Origin: Campylobacter ureolyticus
Lineage (GTDB): Bacteria > Campylobacterota > Campylobacteria > Campylobacterales > Campylobacteraceae
Direction: 5' to 3'
NCBI RefSeq assembly: GCF_013372225.1
Contig: NZ_CP053832.1
Coordinates: 1-64,000 of the forward strand
Length of the DNA stretch: 64,000 nt
Below are positions 48,282 through 58,428 of this stretch, piece after piece. How positions within the stretch are numbered: the first letter of the stretch is position 1; the number at the start of each line of letters is the position of its first letter. The position numbers and the translations under genes are program-made. The notes under the pieces are model-generated. The model was not told where the DNA came from. It saw only the letters and a program-made list of their open reading frames with translations, and did no database searches.

Positions 48282-49052
48282 ATGGAAAAAATGAGAATTA
48301 ATAAATTTATTTCACACAACACTAACTATTCACGTCGTGAAGCAGATGAGCTTATAAAAAGTGGGAAAGTTAGTGTAAATGGAAGAGTTGTTAGTGATTT
48401 TGTAGAAGCTAGTTATGAAGATAAAATCAAGATAAATGGGCGTTTAGTTAAGAAAAAAACTGAGTTTTCAGTTATTGTTTATAACAAACAAAAAGGTGAG
48501 TTAGTTACAAAGCGTGATGATAGGGGTAGAAAAACGATATTTGACACCTTGCCAAAAGGCTTTAGTAAGTTTATAAGTATTGGAAGACTTGACTTTGCTA
48601 GTGAGGGACTTTTGCTACTTACTGACGCACCTGCTATTGCTGAAGCTTTAATGAAAAGTGATATCGAAAGAATGTATTATCTAAAGGTAAGAGGCGAGGT
48701 AACTGATGATGTTATAACAGCGATGAGAGAGGGCTTTTTTGCCAAAGATGCTACAAAGGGAGCACATGAAAAAACGCAGATTAAATCAATGGAATTCAAG
48801 CCTTTCTTAGCCTACTCGGTGCTTGGATCAAGTGGTGGTTATACAAAACTAAAAGTCATTATAAATGAGGGACAAAATAGAGAGCTAAGGCGCTTTTTTG
48901 GCTGTTTTGATCTAGAAGTTGTGGAGCTAAAAAGAGTTAGTTTTGGAAGGGTTGATTTGGGAATGTTAAAGCCTGGAAAATGGAGATATTTAACAAACTC
49001 AGAATATGATGATTTAAGAGATTTTCTAAAACAAAATGGTGTTAGATACTAA
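48282..49052 (+). CDS. RsuA/RluB-family pseudouridine synthase
   Basis: A 256-residue enzyme with an N-terminal S4 RNA-binding domain (MRINKFISHNTNYSRREADELIKSGKVSVNG, in parts) and the RsuA-family catalytic motif GRLDFASEGLLLLT near 103, in which the Asp attacks the uridine. The later GQNRELRRFFG is also typical. The exact target (RluB-type 23S or RsuA-type 16S) cannot be told; the size and the S4 domain suit RluB. It starts directly at the base after the kpsF stop codon, giving an operon ksgA-rnj-kpsF-this gene. Confidence 0.9.
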   Translation: MEKMRINKFISHNTNYSRREADELIKSGKVSVNGRVVSDFVEASYEDKIKINGRLVKKKTEFSVIVYNKQKGELVTKRDDRGRKTIFDTLPKGFSKFISIGRLDFASEGLLLLTDAPAIAEALMKSDIERMYYLKVRGEVTDDVITAMREGFFAKDATKGAHEKTQIKSMEFKPFLAYSVLGSSGGYTKLKVIINEGQNRELRRFFGCFDLEVVELKRVSFGRVDLGMLKPGKWRYLTNSEYDDLRDFLKQNGVRY

Positions 49053-49084
49053 TATTTTTGTTTTATAAATTTACTATTAAGTCC

Positions 49085-49090
49085 TATAAT
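49085..49090 (+). promoter_or_regulatory. -10 element for the ElaB-like gene
   Basis: TATAAT in GTCCTATAATGTC, 40 bases before the ATG at 49131, with TAAGGAG as ribosome site. Confidence 0.5.
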
Positions 49091-49130
49091 GTCAAGTAAT
49101 TCAATAGATATATTTTATAAGGAGTAAAAG

Positions 49131-49433
49131 ATGGCAGCACAAGAAACAGTAGATGTTAATGCTATGAAAAAAGAAATTGATAGTTTAAAACAAGAGCTAA
49201 AAGACATGGCAAAATCAATAAAAGACTCTGGCAAAGAAGCACTTAAAGATGCAAAAAATAAAATTGACGGCAGTATGTCAATCGAAGATATTGAAAAAGC
49301 AATTGATGAGCTAAAGAGCAAGGGAAAAGATGGGATTGATTATGTTAGTAAAAATATTAAAGATGAGCCTTTAAAGAGCGTTGGTATTACCCTTGCTGTT
49401 GGTTTTGTACTTGGTTGGTTGCTTAGGAAATAA
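49131..49433 (+). CDS. ElaB/YqjD-type (DUF883) membrane-anchored protein
   Basis: A 100-residue protein with an N-terminal coiled-coil-like region rich in Lys, Glu and Asp (about 10-80) and a single C-terminal membrane helix with KSVGITLAVGFVLGWLLRK, the DUF883 end. Relatives in Escherichia coli (YqjD, ElaB) bind ribosomes and anchor them to the inner membrane in stationary phase; whether this holds here is inference. Strong TAAGGAG site. The stop shares a base with the next start, forming a three-gene unit. Confidence 0.82.
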   Translation: MAAQETVDVNAMKKEIDSLKQELKDMAKSIKDSGKEALKDAKNKIDGSMSIEDIEKAIDELKSKGKDGIDYVSKNIKDEPLKSVGITLAVGFVLGWLLRK

Positions 49434-49717
49434 TGGCTAGTTTTAGTATTTCTGAGTTTTTAATCTCAGTTGTAGAGCTAGTAGAAGCACAAGCCGATGA
49501 TATAAAAGCTTCTTTTGTAAAAAGTGCTGGAAATATCATAGCCTTGTGCGTCGTTGCAATCATTGCAGTTGTGGGTTTTATTTTCTTACTTCTTGGTTTA
49601 AATTTAGTTTTTCAAATATGGGTTGGCAAACTTGGAGCTTATTTTTTAACATCCGGAGTGGCTTTTTTATTGTCATTTATTATTTACATGGTGTATTTAT
49701 GGAAAACAAAAAAGTAA
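49433..49717 (+). CDS. YqjE/holin-like small membrane protein
   Basis: A 94-residue protein with two membrane helices (about 32-56 and 65-89) after an amphipathic start (FLISVVELVEAQADDIKASFV). It fits the YqjE / phage holin superfamily III-like layout that accompanies DUF883 proteins. It overlaps the first gene of the unit by one base and the third by 19 bases. No lysis gene is present, so a phage role is unlikely. Function unknown. Confidence 0.7.
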   Translation: MASFSISEFLISVVELVEAQADDIKASFVKSAGNIIALCVVAIIAVVGFIFLLLGLNLVFQIWVGKLGAYFLTSGVAFLLSFIIYMVYLWKTKK

Positions 49718-50016
49718 GAAAAAAACTAAATGAAGTAGTTGCTATGCTTGATGGGAAAAGCTATGTAGTAGATAAAAAAGATACTAAGCTAAGAGTTGAG
49801 ATGGCAAAATTAAAACTTTTAAAATCTGATCCAGGCTTGGAAATTTCTGAAGAGCTACAGCTCATAAACAGAGGTAGAATTACACTGGCACTAGTAAATT
49901 TGATTGACAAAAAATTTATTATGCCTAAACTTTTAAGTATATTTTCAAAAAAATCAAATAGTAAATCTTATCAAAACATTCAATATTTTAATCTAGCAAA
50001 TTTCGTATATTTTTAA
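49699..50016 (+). CDS. Hypothetical third gene of the ElaB/YqjE-like unit
   Basis: A 105-residue soluble, basic protein (ENKKVRKKLNEVVAMLDGKS at the start) of no family that I recognise. The frame is open further upstream to 49546, but that part only shadows the previous gene; ATG at 49699 gives a 19-base overlap with it. In Escherichia coli the corresponding unit is yqjD-yqjE-yqjK, and this protein may occupy the YqjK position, though I see no clear sequence match. The C-terminus is Asn/Ser/Phe-rich. Confidence 0.55.
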   Translation: MENKKVRKKLNEVVAMLDGKSYVVDKKDTKLRVEMAKLKLLKSDPGLEISEELQLINRGRITLALVNLIDKKFIMPKLLSIFSKKSNSKSYQNIQYFNLANFVYF

Positions 50017-50143
50017 TAGTTTAAAAATTTTAAGTATAGCTAAATCTCTAATATTTTAATAATTATTTTTATTAGTCAAAACAAATATAAAATTATTTTT
50101 TTAATTAGTCACTTATAATCTTGCTAAATTCTTAAAAAATTAG

Positions 50144-50149
50144 TATAAT
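50144..50149 (+). promoter_or_regulatory. -10 element for the binding-protein gene
   Basis: TATAAT at 50144-50149, with another at 50114-50119, in a 221-base AT-rich gap. Either could serve the gene at 50238; TTCGATTCGAA directly after (50149-50159) is a perfect 11-base palindrome of possible regulatory interest. Confidence 0.4.
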
Positions 50150-50237
50150 TCGATTCGAAATAGTTTATTAGTCCTAGCATATTATATATATGGTTTTATT
50201 AATATTTATTTAAATAAATAAAAAAAGAAAGAGGAAT

Positions 50238-51053
50238 ATGAAAAAGATAGCGTTTTTATTTTTACTTGCAGCAACGTTTGCTTTTGGTAGTAGCTTAGAT
50301 GAGATTCGCAAAAATGGCGAAATAAAAATTGGGGTTTGGACAAGTCAGCCTCCTTATTCAAATTTGGAAAATGGAGAATTTGAAGGATTTGAAGTTGATA
50401 TGGCAAAAGCCATAGGTTCAAACATCGTTGGAAATAGTGGAAAGGTGACTTTGGTTGGCATTGAGAGTGGAAACGAAAGAATTAAATTCTTACAAAACAA
50501 CCAAGTTGATGTTGTAATAGCAAGCTTTACTGAAACTGATGAAAGAAAGAAGAAAGTTGATTTTTCACTTCCATATTTTGCTGTAGCAATGGGTGCAATA
50601 AGCAGTAAAGATAAGCCTTTGAATTTTGAAAAAGATTTAAATTATAAAACCATTGCTATTCAAGAGGGAACTACAATGGAGGATTATGTTAAAACAATTC
50701 CTGGAACAAAAGTTATAAAGACAAAAGGATCTATGGAGGCATTTAGAAAATTAAGAGATAATAAGGCTGATGCGTATATAGATGATAATTTAGTCGTTAT
50801 GGCTTATGCTATAGTTGATAGAGATTACATTGTTCCAAAAAATATGAGGAATTTGGGATTTAACAGCTTTTTAGGTGCAGCGGTTAAAAAGGGAAATAAT
50901 GAGCTTTTAGATGCCGTAAATAATGAAATGGTAAAACTTAGCAAACAAGGATTTTTTAGAAAGATATTTAATGAAACCTTTGTTCCATTTTATAAAAATG
51001 AGGTTGAAGCAAAATATTTCTTATTGGAAGACATTTATAAAATTTTTGGATAA
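50238..51053 (+). CDS. Periplasmic amino-acid-binding protein (solute-binding family 3)
   Basis: A 271-residue protein with signal peptide (KKIAFLFLLAATFAFGSS, cleavage near 18) and the family 3 fold: IKIGVWTSQPPYSNL, FEGFEVDMAKAIG, FTETDERKKKVDFSLPYF and GTTMEDYVK. It should bind a polar amino acid for an ABC importer, but no permease or ATPase gene is adjacent. The C-terminus is about 20 residues longer than PEB1-type proteins (KNEVEAKYFLLEDIYKIFG). Placement directly before an exported asparaginase suggests that the ligand may be aspartate, glutamate or asparagine (inference). Confidence 0.85.
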   Translation: MKKIAFLFLLAATFAFGSSLDEIRKNGEIKIGVWTSQPPYSNLENGEFEGFEVDMAKAIGSNIVGNSGKVTLVGIESGNERIKFLQNNQVDVVIASFTETDERKKKVDFSLPYFAVAMGAISSKDKPLNFEKDLNYKTIAIQEGTTMEDYVKTIPGTKVIKTKGSMEAFRKLRDNKADAYIDDNLVVMAYAIVDRDYIVPKNMRNLGFNSFLGAAVKKGNNELLDAVNNEMVKLSKQGFFRKIFNETFVPFYKNEVEAKYFLLEDIYKIFG

Positions 51054-52133
<1,080 letters not shown>

Positions 52134-52136
52134 GAT

Positions 52137-52163
52137 AAAAAGGCGGAATTTTCCGCCTTTAAT
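52137..52163 (+). terminator. Terminator after the asparaginase gene
   Basis: AAAGGCGGAA (52139-52148) and TTCCGCCTTT (52151-52160) form a perfect GC-rich stem, followed by AATTT. The most convincing intrinsic terminator of the window. Confidence 0.85.
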
Positions 52164-52610
52164 TTCCAGTAATAATAAAAAATATTATAAAAAAAACAAT
52201 TATACTTAAAAATTATTTTACCACTTTTTTAAAAAAGAGTTTCATCATTTTCTTTATCAAGCGCTTTTGTAAATTTTTAAGATAATATTGTGCTCTATAG
52301 CATATGCAAGATATAAATTAAAATAGAACAAAAATTATAGTATTATAGGACTAGATTAGAATATAGGTTCAGGAAAATCTAGGTCAAGGCTAACTAAAAT
52401 GATTTTACAACATCTTCTCTATTAAAAAACGTCCCATCAGCTTTTGTATGGCTTTCTATGCTATTATAGCTTTATTACAATTAAAAAAATAGCAAGTTTT
52501 CTTAAGCTTGATCAGGTTTGAAAACATCTTTTTAGAATAACTAGGCAATTTAAAATCCTTTCAATAGAATAATTAATACTTTATTCCACCCGTAAAAATT
52601 CGTTAAAATT
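52164..52610. other. Decayed intergenic stretch without an intact gene
   Basis: About 450 bases with no usable open frame. Short coding-like scraps appear: on the plus strand 52336-52425 reads IIGLD, stop, then IGSGKSRSRLTKMIL, which looks like a P-loop with an in-frame TAG; on the minus strand near 52260-52310 a frame reads LAYAIEHNIILKIYKSA and stops. They could be remnants of lost genes, or chance in AT-rich DNA. Nothing else was recognised. Confidence 0.35.
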
Positions 52611-55600
52611 TTATAAATTCATTTTTATTTCACATAAAGCTATTCTAAATTCGCTATTTTTTTCTTTACTATACCAAACTACAATATATTTTAGTTTAGA
52701 TTTTTGATTTAATTTATATCCTTGAGTTTCATATTTTTCTATCTCTTTTTTAAATTTTTTTGAAAACTTTCCAATACAAAAATTTTCACTAAAAATTCCT
52801 TGAGTATTTACTCTAACTTCTTGACCAGCTTGTAAATTTAATTTTTTGGTTGTTAAGAATAAATCATATTGTGATAGATTAACATCACTTAACCCCATTG
52901 TTAAAGTTATATTTTTAGGAGTATAAAAGCTATTTTTAAAATCTAATATTTTAGTAAAATAGCTTTTGTATTTTAGAAAAATTTCATTTTTAGAATAGAT
53001 AAAAAGTGATTTTTTTGCTCTTGTTATTGCAACATACAAAAGCCTTTTATCGTATTCATTGTCTATTTTATCTTTAAAACAAAGATGAACATTATCAAAT
53101 TCTTTACCTTTGGCCTTATGCATAGTAGAGATTATCACATTTGATTTTGTATTTTCAAACTCATCAAAATCGATAATTTCTATAAATTCTTTAAAAGCTT
53201 TTTTAAGATATTTTTCATTTTCACTCATATCATATTCATTTTGAAACTTTTCTATTACTTCAAGTGCAAGTGCTAGATTTGAAGAATTATTAAAATTTTT
53301 TATAAATCTGTCAAGAGCAGTATTGAAACTGGATTCATAAAAATACTCTAAAAAAGCTCTCAATTCTATCAAATTTCCGAGTCTAAAGCCATTTTTATCT
53401 GTTAAAAGTTTTGCTTTTATATTTTTTTGGAGTAAAAAAGAGTAAATATCAAGCACTTCTTTATTTGTTTTTGCTATGATTGCATTTTGTTTGTTAGTAT
53501 CCAAATTAGTTAGTATATTAGTTATATAATCATTTGTTTGTAATAATACAATATCTCCCATATTATTAGAGTTTGAGATTAAATTTTCATATTTTAATTT
53601 TTCTTTAAACTCGTTTCTGAAAGCATTAAAAAAACTAACTAAATTATAACAACTTCGATAATTTGTTAGTAGATTGTAAGCTTTATAATTTATAGAAAAA
53701 TCATTTTTGAACTCTTTAATAAATTTAATATCAGCTTTATTATCACCAAAATCCATAATACATTGATCATCATCTCCAACTGCAATTATTTTTTTATCAT
53801 TTGGCATGTTTTTATAAATTTCTTTTATGAACTCATAACTTTTAAGCCCTATGTCTTGATACTCATCAAGAACCAACATCTGGATTAAAGGAAGCTCTAC
53901 ATCTCCATTTTGTAGGGCTTTTGTAGCGTTAGGAATGGCATTTTTTAATTCATCCTCACTGCTGTATTTGCAAGATAATAAATTTAAGGCAAACGCATGA
54001 AAAGTATAAATTTTAACCTTGTAAATTTGATTGCCAATTAGATTTTTAAGCCTAGTTTTAAATTCACTAACAGCAGTTCTTGAGTGTGCAAGCATTAAAA
54101 AATATTCTGCCTTAAAGCCTTCCTTTGTTATTAATGAAGCAATTTTATGAACCAATGTTTTAGTCTTTCCACTTCCAGGGCCTGCCAAAACCATAATAGA
54201 ATTGTTTTTATCATCTTCAAATACTGCTTTTTGTTCAGTGCTTAAAGATGATAAAATTTTATTTAACTTAGTTTTGGTAATTGGAAGTTTTATATTTTTA
54301 TCAAAATTATATATTTTTTTAAATTTTTCATACTCTAGGCTAAAATAATCTTTTATAAATTTGCTAACATTTTTATCTTTGTTAGTTAAAAGCTCTAAAA
54401 ATTTAGCCTGTATGTGCACAGCTTCTATTTTTCTTTCATAATATTTTGCTAAAGTTTGATTATAATCTCTTCTTTTTTGATATGGTGTATTTTCATTTAT
54501 TTTGTCTAAAAGCTCTATTTTATAAGCCTTATAATAAATTAATCTTCCTTTTCTAAGTTCGAAATTTTTTAAAATCTGATGTAAATAAACAAGACAGTGA
54601 TGGAAAAATTCAGTTCTTATACCGAGTTTGCTTTGAAGCTTCATAGATGCAAACTCTATCTCTTTTTCATCTTCGTTTAAGAGATTTAAAATTTCAAAAA
54701 GTATAGTTTTACAAATTTCTTGTCTTTGTTTTAATAAAATTTTAAAAGATTTTTCATCTTTTAGTTCTATAGTAGTAAAAAAGTTATAAAAATAAACATT
54801 TAGAGTTTGGTTATGAATTTTTGATAAAGATGAAAAACTTTGGATAATTTTTTTGATTTTTGTAATTTTTTTGGTATCTTTATTTTCAATGTCTCGAATA
54901 TCAAATTTTTTCTTTTCCAGTATGTAATCAAGAATTTTATTTTCAAGATTTAAATGATTGAAAAATTCATTTTTTACTTTTTTATTTATTAATACTGAAA
55001 TATCGTTATCATAATTTATTAAATTCTCTTTTTGAAGTGCATAAATTGCTTCAAAAGTATCTTTATTGCTAATTCCAATATTGCTTGACAATGTGTCTAT
55101 TTCTACTGGCTCGGTCTTGCTTTTTTGGATGATATTTTGCATTATCATAATCATATAATTAAAAATTGTTAAATATTTTTCTTTTTTGCTTTCTAGTAAA
55201 TTTCTTATATAATTCATGTTTCTTTTTTCTTTATCTATTAAAGATGAACCACAAATTGTATATTTATCCCTGTCTCGTTTTAAAATTTCACATCTTTCAA
55301 GCTCTAAAAGTGCAGTTTTTACAATATTTTCATAATCAAGTTCTAAATTTATTCCTGAGTTTTTAGCAAGTGTTTTTGGTGATATGTAAACCGGATTTAT
55401 TTTTTTATTTTTTAGAGTTTTAACTATTGATTGAATTTCTTCAGCATCAATTTTATTTGAATTTAATTTTTGAAAAATTTTATCAAAATCATCTCTTTGA
55501 TATAGGATTATGCATTTGGCTACAATATCACTACTTCTTGCACCACGACCTGATTCTTGTAAATATGCTTCAAGGCTATCTGATTGACTATAATGAATTA

Positions 55601-57320
55601 CAGCTTTTATATTCGGTTTATCAATCCCCATTCCAAAAGCTGTTGTTGCAACCACTATGTCTATTTTATCATCTATAAAATCCTTTAAAATTTCGCTTTT
55701 GTTTCTTCCCTTTCTGGTTTTTAGTTCTATTTCTTCATTAATTTTTGCATAAAATGGTTCAATGCTTAAATTTAAATACTCAAGTCTTGCATCTTCTGTT
55801 AGTTTTTGACTTAACTCTTTGCAGCCTTTTGCATTTTGTGGGAGATAGATTATTGTTGGTATTTTCCCTAAATTTTGAATTGTTTTTATTAATTTTTCAT
55901 ATTTTTCATTCTCATCTTTTACTTCTATTGCCTCATATTCTAAATTCTCTCTTTTTGAAGAAGCTAAAAACTCATCAAATTCTATTTTCATATTTTTAAA
56001 AAAATATTCTTTTATATCATTTATAACCTCTGGTTTAGCGGTGGCTGTAAAACAAGAAACGGGTATATTTTCTTGCATATTTGAGCTTTGATTTAATTCA
56101 TTTATGAAAGTTGCGATATAGTGATAATCGTGTCTAAAATCGTGCCCCCAAGATGAAAAGCAGTGTGCCTCATCAATAACAAATCTATCTATCATTCTAC
56201 ACTTTAATGCATTGAAAATAGAATTTGATCTTAATGCTTCTGGTGCTAAATACAAAATATCAACTGTGCCGTTTGAAATTTGAGTTATTATATCAGATCT
56301 TTCAACCGGGCTTAAATAGCCACTTATTGCTTTTACGCTAAAGTTTTGATTTTTTTCTTTAAAGCTATCAACATGATTCTTCATCAAAGCCTGAAGTGGT
56401 GAAATAACAACAGTTAAGGCATTGTAAGCTTGTGCTTTAATAAGAGCTGGAAGTTGAAAAGTAAAAGTTTTTCCACCACCTGTTGGAAGAATTGCAAGAA
56501 TAGAATTGTCATTTAAAGCAGAATTTATAATGTCTTTTTGTGAAATTTTAAATAATCCTTCATTAATATTTTCAAACTCTTTAAAAGTATTAAAACCAAA
56601 CTCATTGAGTGCAAATTTAGAAATATTTGTGCTTTTTAAATCAAAACATATATTTTTTATGATCCAAGAAATGTTTGGAAATTTATTTATTATGATATGT
56701 GAAATTGCAGCTTTTCTATCCGTATATAAAAATGAAATTATAAAAGCAAGCTCAATAGGCATTGTGTTTGCAAGAAGTAAAATATCATCTTCTTCGTATT
56801 TTATATCATTTGGTATAATTTTAGAGAAGTCATTCTTTTTAGGCTTTAAATTTTTATATACAAAATATCCATTAAAATATTTATTTTCATAGAGCAAGTC
56901 TACAAAAGCTTGTTTTATTTCATTGTTTAGACTATTGAATTTGGCATCTAATAGTTCAAAAAGAGCCTTTGTTTGAAAAGCATCTCCAAGTGGGTTATTT
57001 TGTATGTTTAATGTGGTTTTGTACGGCTTTAATAATTTATGAGTTTTTTTATTTGGAAAAAGAAGCATGGAAAGAAAAAGTGTATCAATGATATTTTTAT
57101 CTTTTAAATTATCATTTAAAATAGTTGATGATAAATAAATTCCATCATGATCTATAAAATTATGCCCACAAATAAAATTAAAACTATGCTTTTTTAAGAA
57201 AAAATCAGCTTCTAAAATTTCATTTGTTTTTATAGAATCATCTTTAAAGACAGCACCAAATTCATACAGCTTCTTGTCATTTTTACCAATTTCTGTGTCT
57301 ATAAAGATTATTTCGTTCAT
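52611..57320 (-). CDS. Giant helicase: DnaQ-like exonuclease + RecQ + UvrD/Rep fusion
   Basis: The 1569-residue protein combines three enzymes. Residues 1-130: DEDD exonuclease-like (FIDTE at 6-10, GHNFIDHD at 52-59, LGDAFQT with D113, but the usual His before D113 is Asn). Residues 250-700: RecQ-type SF2 helicase with Walker A PTGGGKT (279-285), DEAH at 393-396, TTAFGMGIDKP near 560 and ESGRGARS near 589-596. Residues 1020-1460: SF1 helicase of UvrD/Rep type with GPGSGKT (1047-1053), LDEYQD (1151-1156), GDDDQC, NYRS, HKAKGKEFD (1401-1409) and VAITRAKKSL. Both ATPase sites look intact. About 300 helical residues link the two helicases. Starts at the base next to the methyltransferase stop; probably an operon with zur. 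Role: repair or phage defence, undecided. Confidence 0.88.
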   Translation of the reverse strand: MNEIIFIDTEIGKNDKKLYEFGAVFKDDSIKTNEILEADFFLKKHSFNFICGHNFIDHDGIYLSSTILNDNLKDKNIIDTLFLSMLLFPNKKTHKLLKPYKTTLNIQNNPLGDAFQTKALFELLDAKFNSLNNEIKQAFVDLLYENKYFNGYFVYKNLKPKKNDFSKIIPNDIKYEEDDILLLANTMPIELAFIISFLYTDRKAAISHIIINKFPNISWIIKNICFDLKSTNISKFALNEFGFNTFKEFENINEGLFKISQKDIINSALNDNSILAILPTGGGKTFTFQLPALIKAQAYNALTVVISPLQALMKNHVDSFKEKNQNFSVKAISGYLSPVERSDIITQISNGTVDILYLAPEALRSNSIFNALKCRMIDRFVIDEAHCFSSWGHDFRHDYHYIATFINELNQSSNMQENIPVSCFTATAKPEVINDIKEYFFKNMKIEFDEFLASSKRENLEYEAIEVKDENEKYEKLIKTIQNLGKIPTIIYLPQNAKGCKELSQKLTEDARLEYLNLSIEPFYAKINEEIELKTRKGRNKSEILKDFIDDKIDIVVATTAFGMGIDKPNIKAVIHYSQSDSLEAYLQESGRGARSSDIVAKCIILYQRDDFDKIFQKLNSNKIDAEEIQSIVKTLKNKKINPVYISPKTLAKNSGINLELDYENIVKTALLELERCEILKRDRDKYTICGSSLIDKEKRNMNYIRNLLESKKEKYLTIFNYMIMIMQNIIQKSKTEPVEIDTLSSNIGISNKDTFEAIYALQKENLINYDNDISVLINKKVKNEFFNHLNLENKILDYILEKKKFDIRDIENKDTKKITKIKKIIQSFSSLSKIHNQTLNVYFYNFFTTIELKDEKSFKILLKQRQEICKTILFEILNLLNEDEKEIEFASMKLQSKLGIRTEFFHHCLVYLHQILKNFELRKGRLIYYKAYKIELLDKINENTPYQKRRDYNQTLAKYYERKIEAVHIQAKFLELLTNKDKNVSKFIKDYFSLEYEKFKKIYNFDKNIKLPITKTKLNKILSSLSTEQKAVFEDDKNNSIMVLAGPGSGKTKTLVHKIASLITKEGFKAEYFLMLAHSRTAVSEFKTRLKNLIGNQIYKVKIYTFHAFALNLLSCKYSSEDELKNAIPNATKALQNGDVELPLIQMLVLDEYQDIGLKSYEFIKEIYKNMPNDKKIIAVGDDDQCIMDFGDNKADIKFIKEFKNDFSINYKAYNLLTNYRSCYNLVSFFNAFRNEFKEKLKYENLISNSNNMGDIVLLQTNDYITNILTNLDTNKQNAIIAKTNKEVLDIYSFLLQKNIKAKLLTDKNGFRLGNLIELRAFLEYFYESSFNTALDRFIKNFNNSSNLALALEVIEKFQNEYDMSENEKYLKKAFKEFIEIIDFDEFENTKSNVIISTMHKAKGKEFDNVHLCFKDKIDNEYDKRLLYVAITRAKKSLFIYSKNEIFLKYKSYFTKILDFKNSFYTPKNITLTMGLSDVNLSQYDLFLTTKKLNLQAGQEVRVNTQGIFSENFCIGKFSKKFKKEIEKYETQGYKLNQKSKLKYIVVWYSKEKNSEFRIALCEIKMNL

Positions 57321-58079
57321 TTAAAACACTAAAACCCTCATTTTGCTTTTTATCACATCTTCTATAAAGCCATCTTTTTGCATTTTTAAAAGAGTGTTTT
57401 TTATCTCACCCTCATCATACTTTATACCATTTATTTCTAGATGCCAGATTGTATTTTCAAAAGCTTCATTAAAACTTCTATTAGCTGATCTTATTTCTCT
57501 CAAAACTTCTGTTTTATAAGAAATATTATTTTTTATAAGAAAATTTTGTAAATTTGAAGCGGTGTTTTTATTTTTATCATTTCTTTTATAAATTTTATAA
57601 AATGGATCAAGCATAGATGAGTTTTTTGGCTCTTCCCAATTTAGATAAATTCTTAAATTCCCTAGATCCATAAATTTATTAAAATCATCCTCATTTTGTA
57701 AAGCTGGACTCATAGTTAAAAATGCGATATCAAATTTATCAGCGGTTTGGAAATTTTTAAAATCAGAGTTTATTGTTTGAAGGTTATTTATTTTAAACTC
57801 AGCTTTTTTTAAATTTAACTCCTCGAGCATTTTTGTTGAGCTATCTACACCTAAAACCATTTTGCAAATTCCGGCTAAATAAAGTGAATAAATCCCAGTT
57901 CCACATCCTATATCAACTAAGGTTTTATCTTTAAAGCTAACATCAAAATCTTTTAAAATCTTAAAAAATCTTATTTGGAATTCGTTCAAATTTCCATCAA
58001 ATTTACTATAACTTTTAGCTTTTTTATCCCAAATTTCACTATTTTTTATATTGCTATTTTTATTTTGAACATTCATCAC
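57321..58079 (-). CDS. Class I SAM-dependent methyltransferase
   Basis: A 252-residue methyltransferase with motif I LVDIGCGTGIYSLYLA near 59-74, the acidic residue at the end of the second strand in VLGVDSSTKML, and a post-motif FDIAFLTMSPALQ. The NPPY-type motif of N6-adenine DNA methyltransferases is not visible, so it resembles small-molecule or protein methyltransferases of the methyltransf_11/25 group. It overlaps the Fur-family gene by 20 bases and ends directly at the helicase start, so the three are probably co-transcribed. The substrate is unknown. Confidence 0.8.
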   Translation of the reverse strand: MMNVQNKNSNIKNSEIWDKKAKSYSKFDGNLNEFQIRFFKILKDFDVSFKDKTLVDIGCGTGIYSLYLAGICKMVLGVDSSTKMLEELNLKKAEFKINNLQTINSDFKNFQTADKFDIAFLTMSPALQNEDDFNKFMDLGNLRIYLNWEEPKNSSMLDPFYKIYKRNDKNKNTASNLQNFLIKNNISYKTEVLREIRSANRSFNEAFENTIWHLEINGIKYDEGEIKNTLLKMQKDGFIEDVIKSKMRVLVF

Positions 58080-58413
58080 AAGTTCCTTTTACAACTACGC
58101 TTTTTATATTCTTAAGTTCTAAATTTGGCATTGATATTTCTTCCATCTTATGACATTTTTCACAAACAAAATAAGCTTTCGCATGATCTGCTAACTCATA
58201 AAAATTTTTGTTGTTAGCCATACTTGAAATTAAAATTCCTTTTTCTTCAAGTAAGTCTAAGTTCCTATAAACTGTGGTTTTATTAGCATTTGTAAGATCT
58301 ACTATCTCGTCATAACTAACAGGTTTGTTAGCGGTTTTTAAAATTTTTACAAGAGAATTTCTAAAAGCTGTTGGTTTTATATCGTGGTTCAATAAAAATT
58401 TTTTTACATCCAT
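58060..58413 (-). CDS. zur: Fur-family regulator, probably Zur
   Basis: A 117-residue metalloregulator of the Fur family: winged helix in the first 80 residues (NANKTTVYRNLDLLEEKGI is the recognition helix region), then the dimerisation domain with two CxxC zinc sites, CEKC at about 84-87 and CDEC near the end. It is short (Fur proteins are usually 130-160). Because it is divergent from znuA and shares its regulatory region, zinc sensing (Zur) is the best guess. The inverted repeat at 58429-58446 overlaps its own promoter, which suggests autoregulation. It starts the operon with the methyltransferase and helicase. Confidence 0.8.
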   Translation of the reverse strand: MDVKKFLLNHDIKPTAFRNSLVKILKTANKPVSYDEIVDLTNANKTTVYRNLDLLEEKGILISSMANNKNFYELADHAKAYFVCEKCHKMEEISMPNLELKNIKSVVVKGTCDECSK

Positions 58414-58428
58414 TTTAAAGTCCTTAAA

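Noticed and set aside
49433-49717. Phage holin as a sign of a prophage
   Set aside because: The gene is part of an ElaB/YqjE-like unit; no phage structural, lysis or integration gene is nearby.
52394-52470. Minus-strand scrap reading SIESHTKADGTFFNRED
   Set aside because: It is antisense to the P-loop-like scrap over part of its length; both cannot be real, and neither is long enough to identify.
55166-56892. Several plus-strand frames of 60-130 codons inside the helicase gene
   Set aside because: Shadows of the minus-strand gene, without ribosome sites or recognisable protein features.
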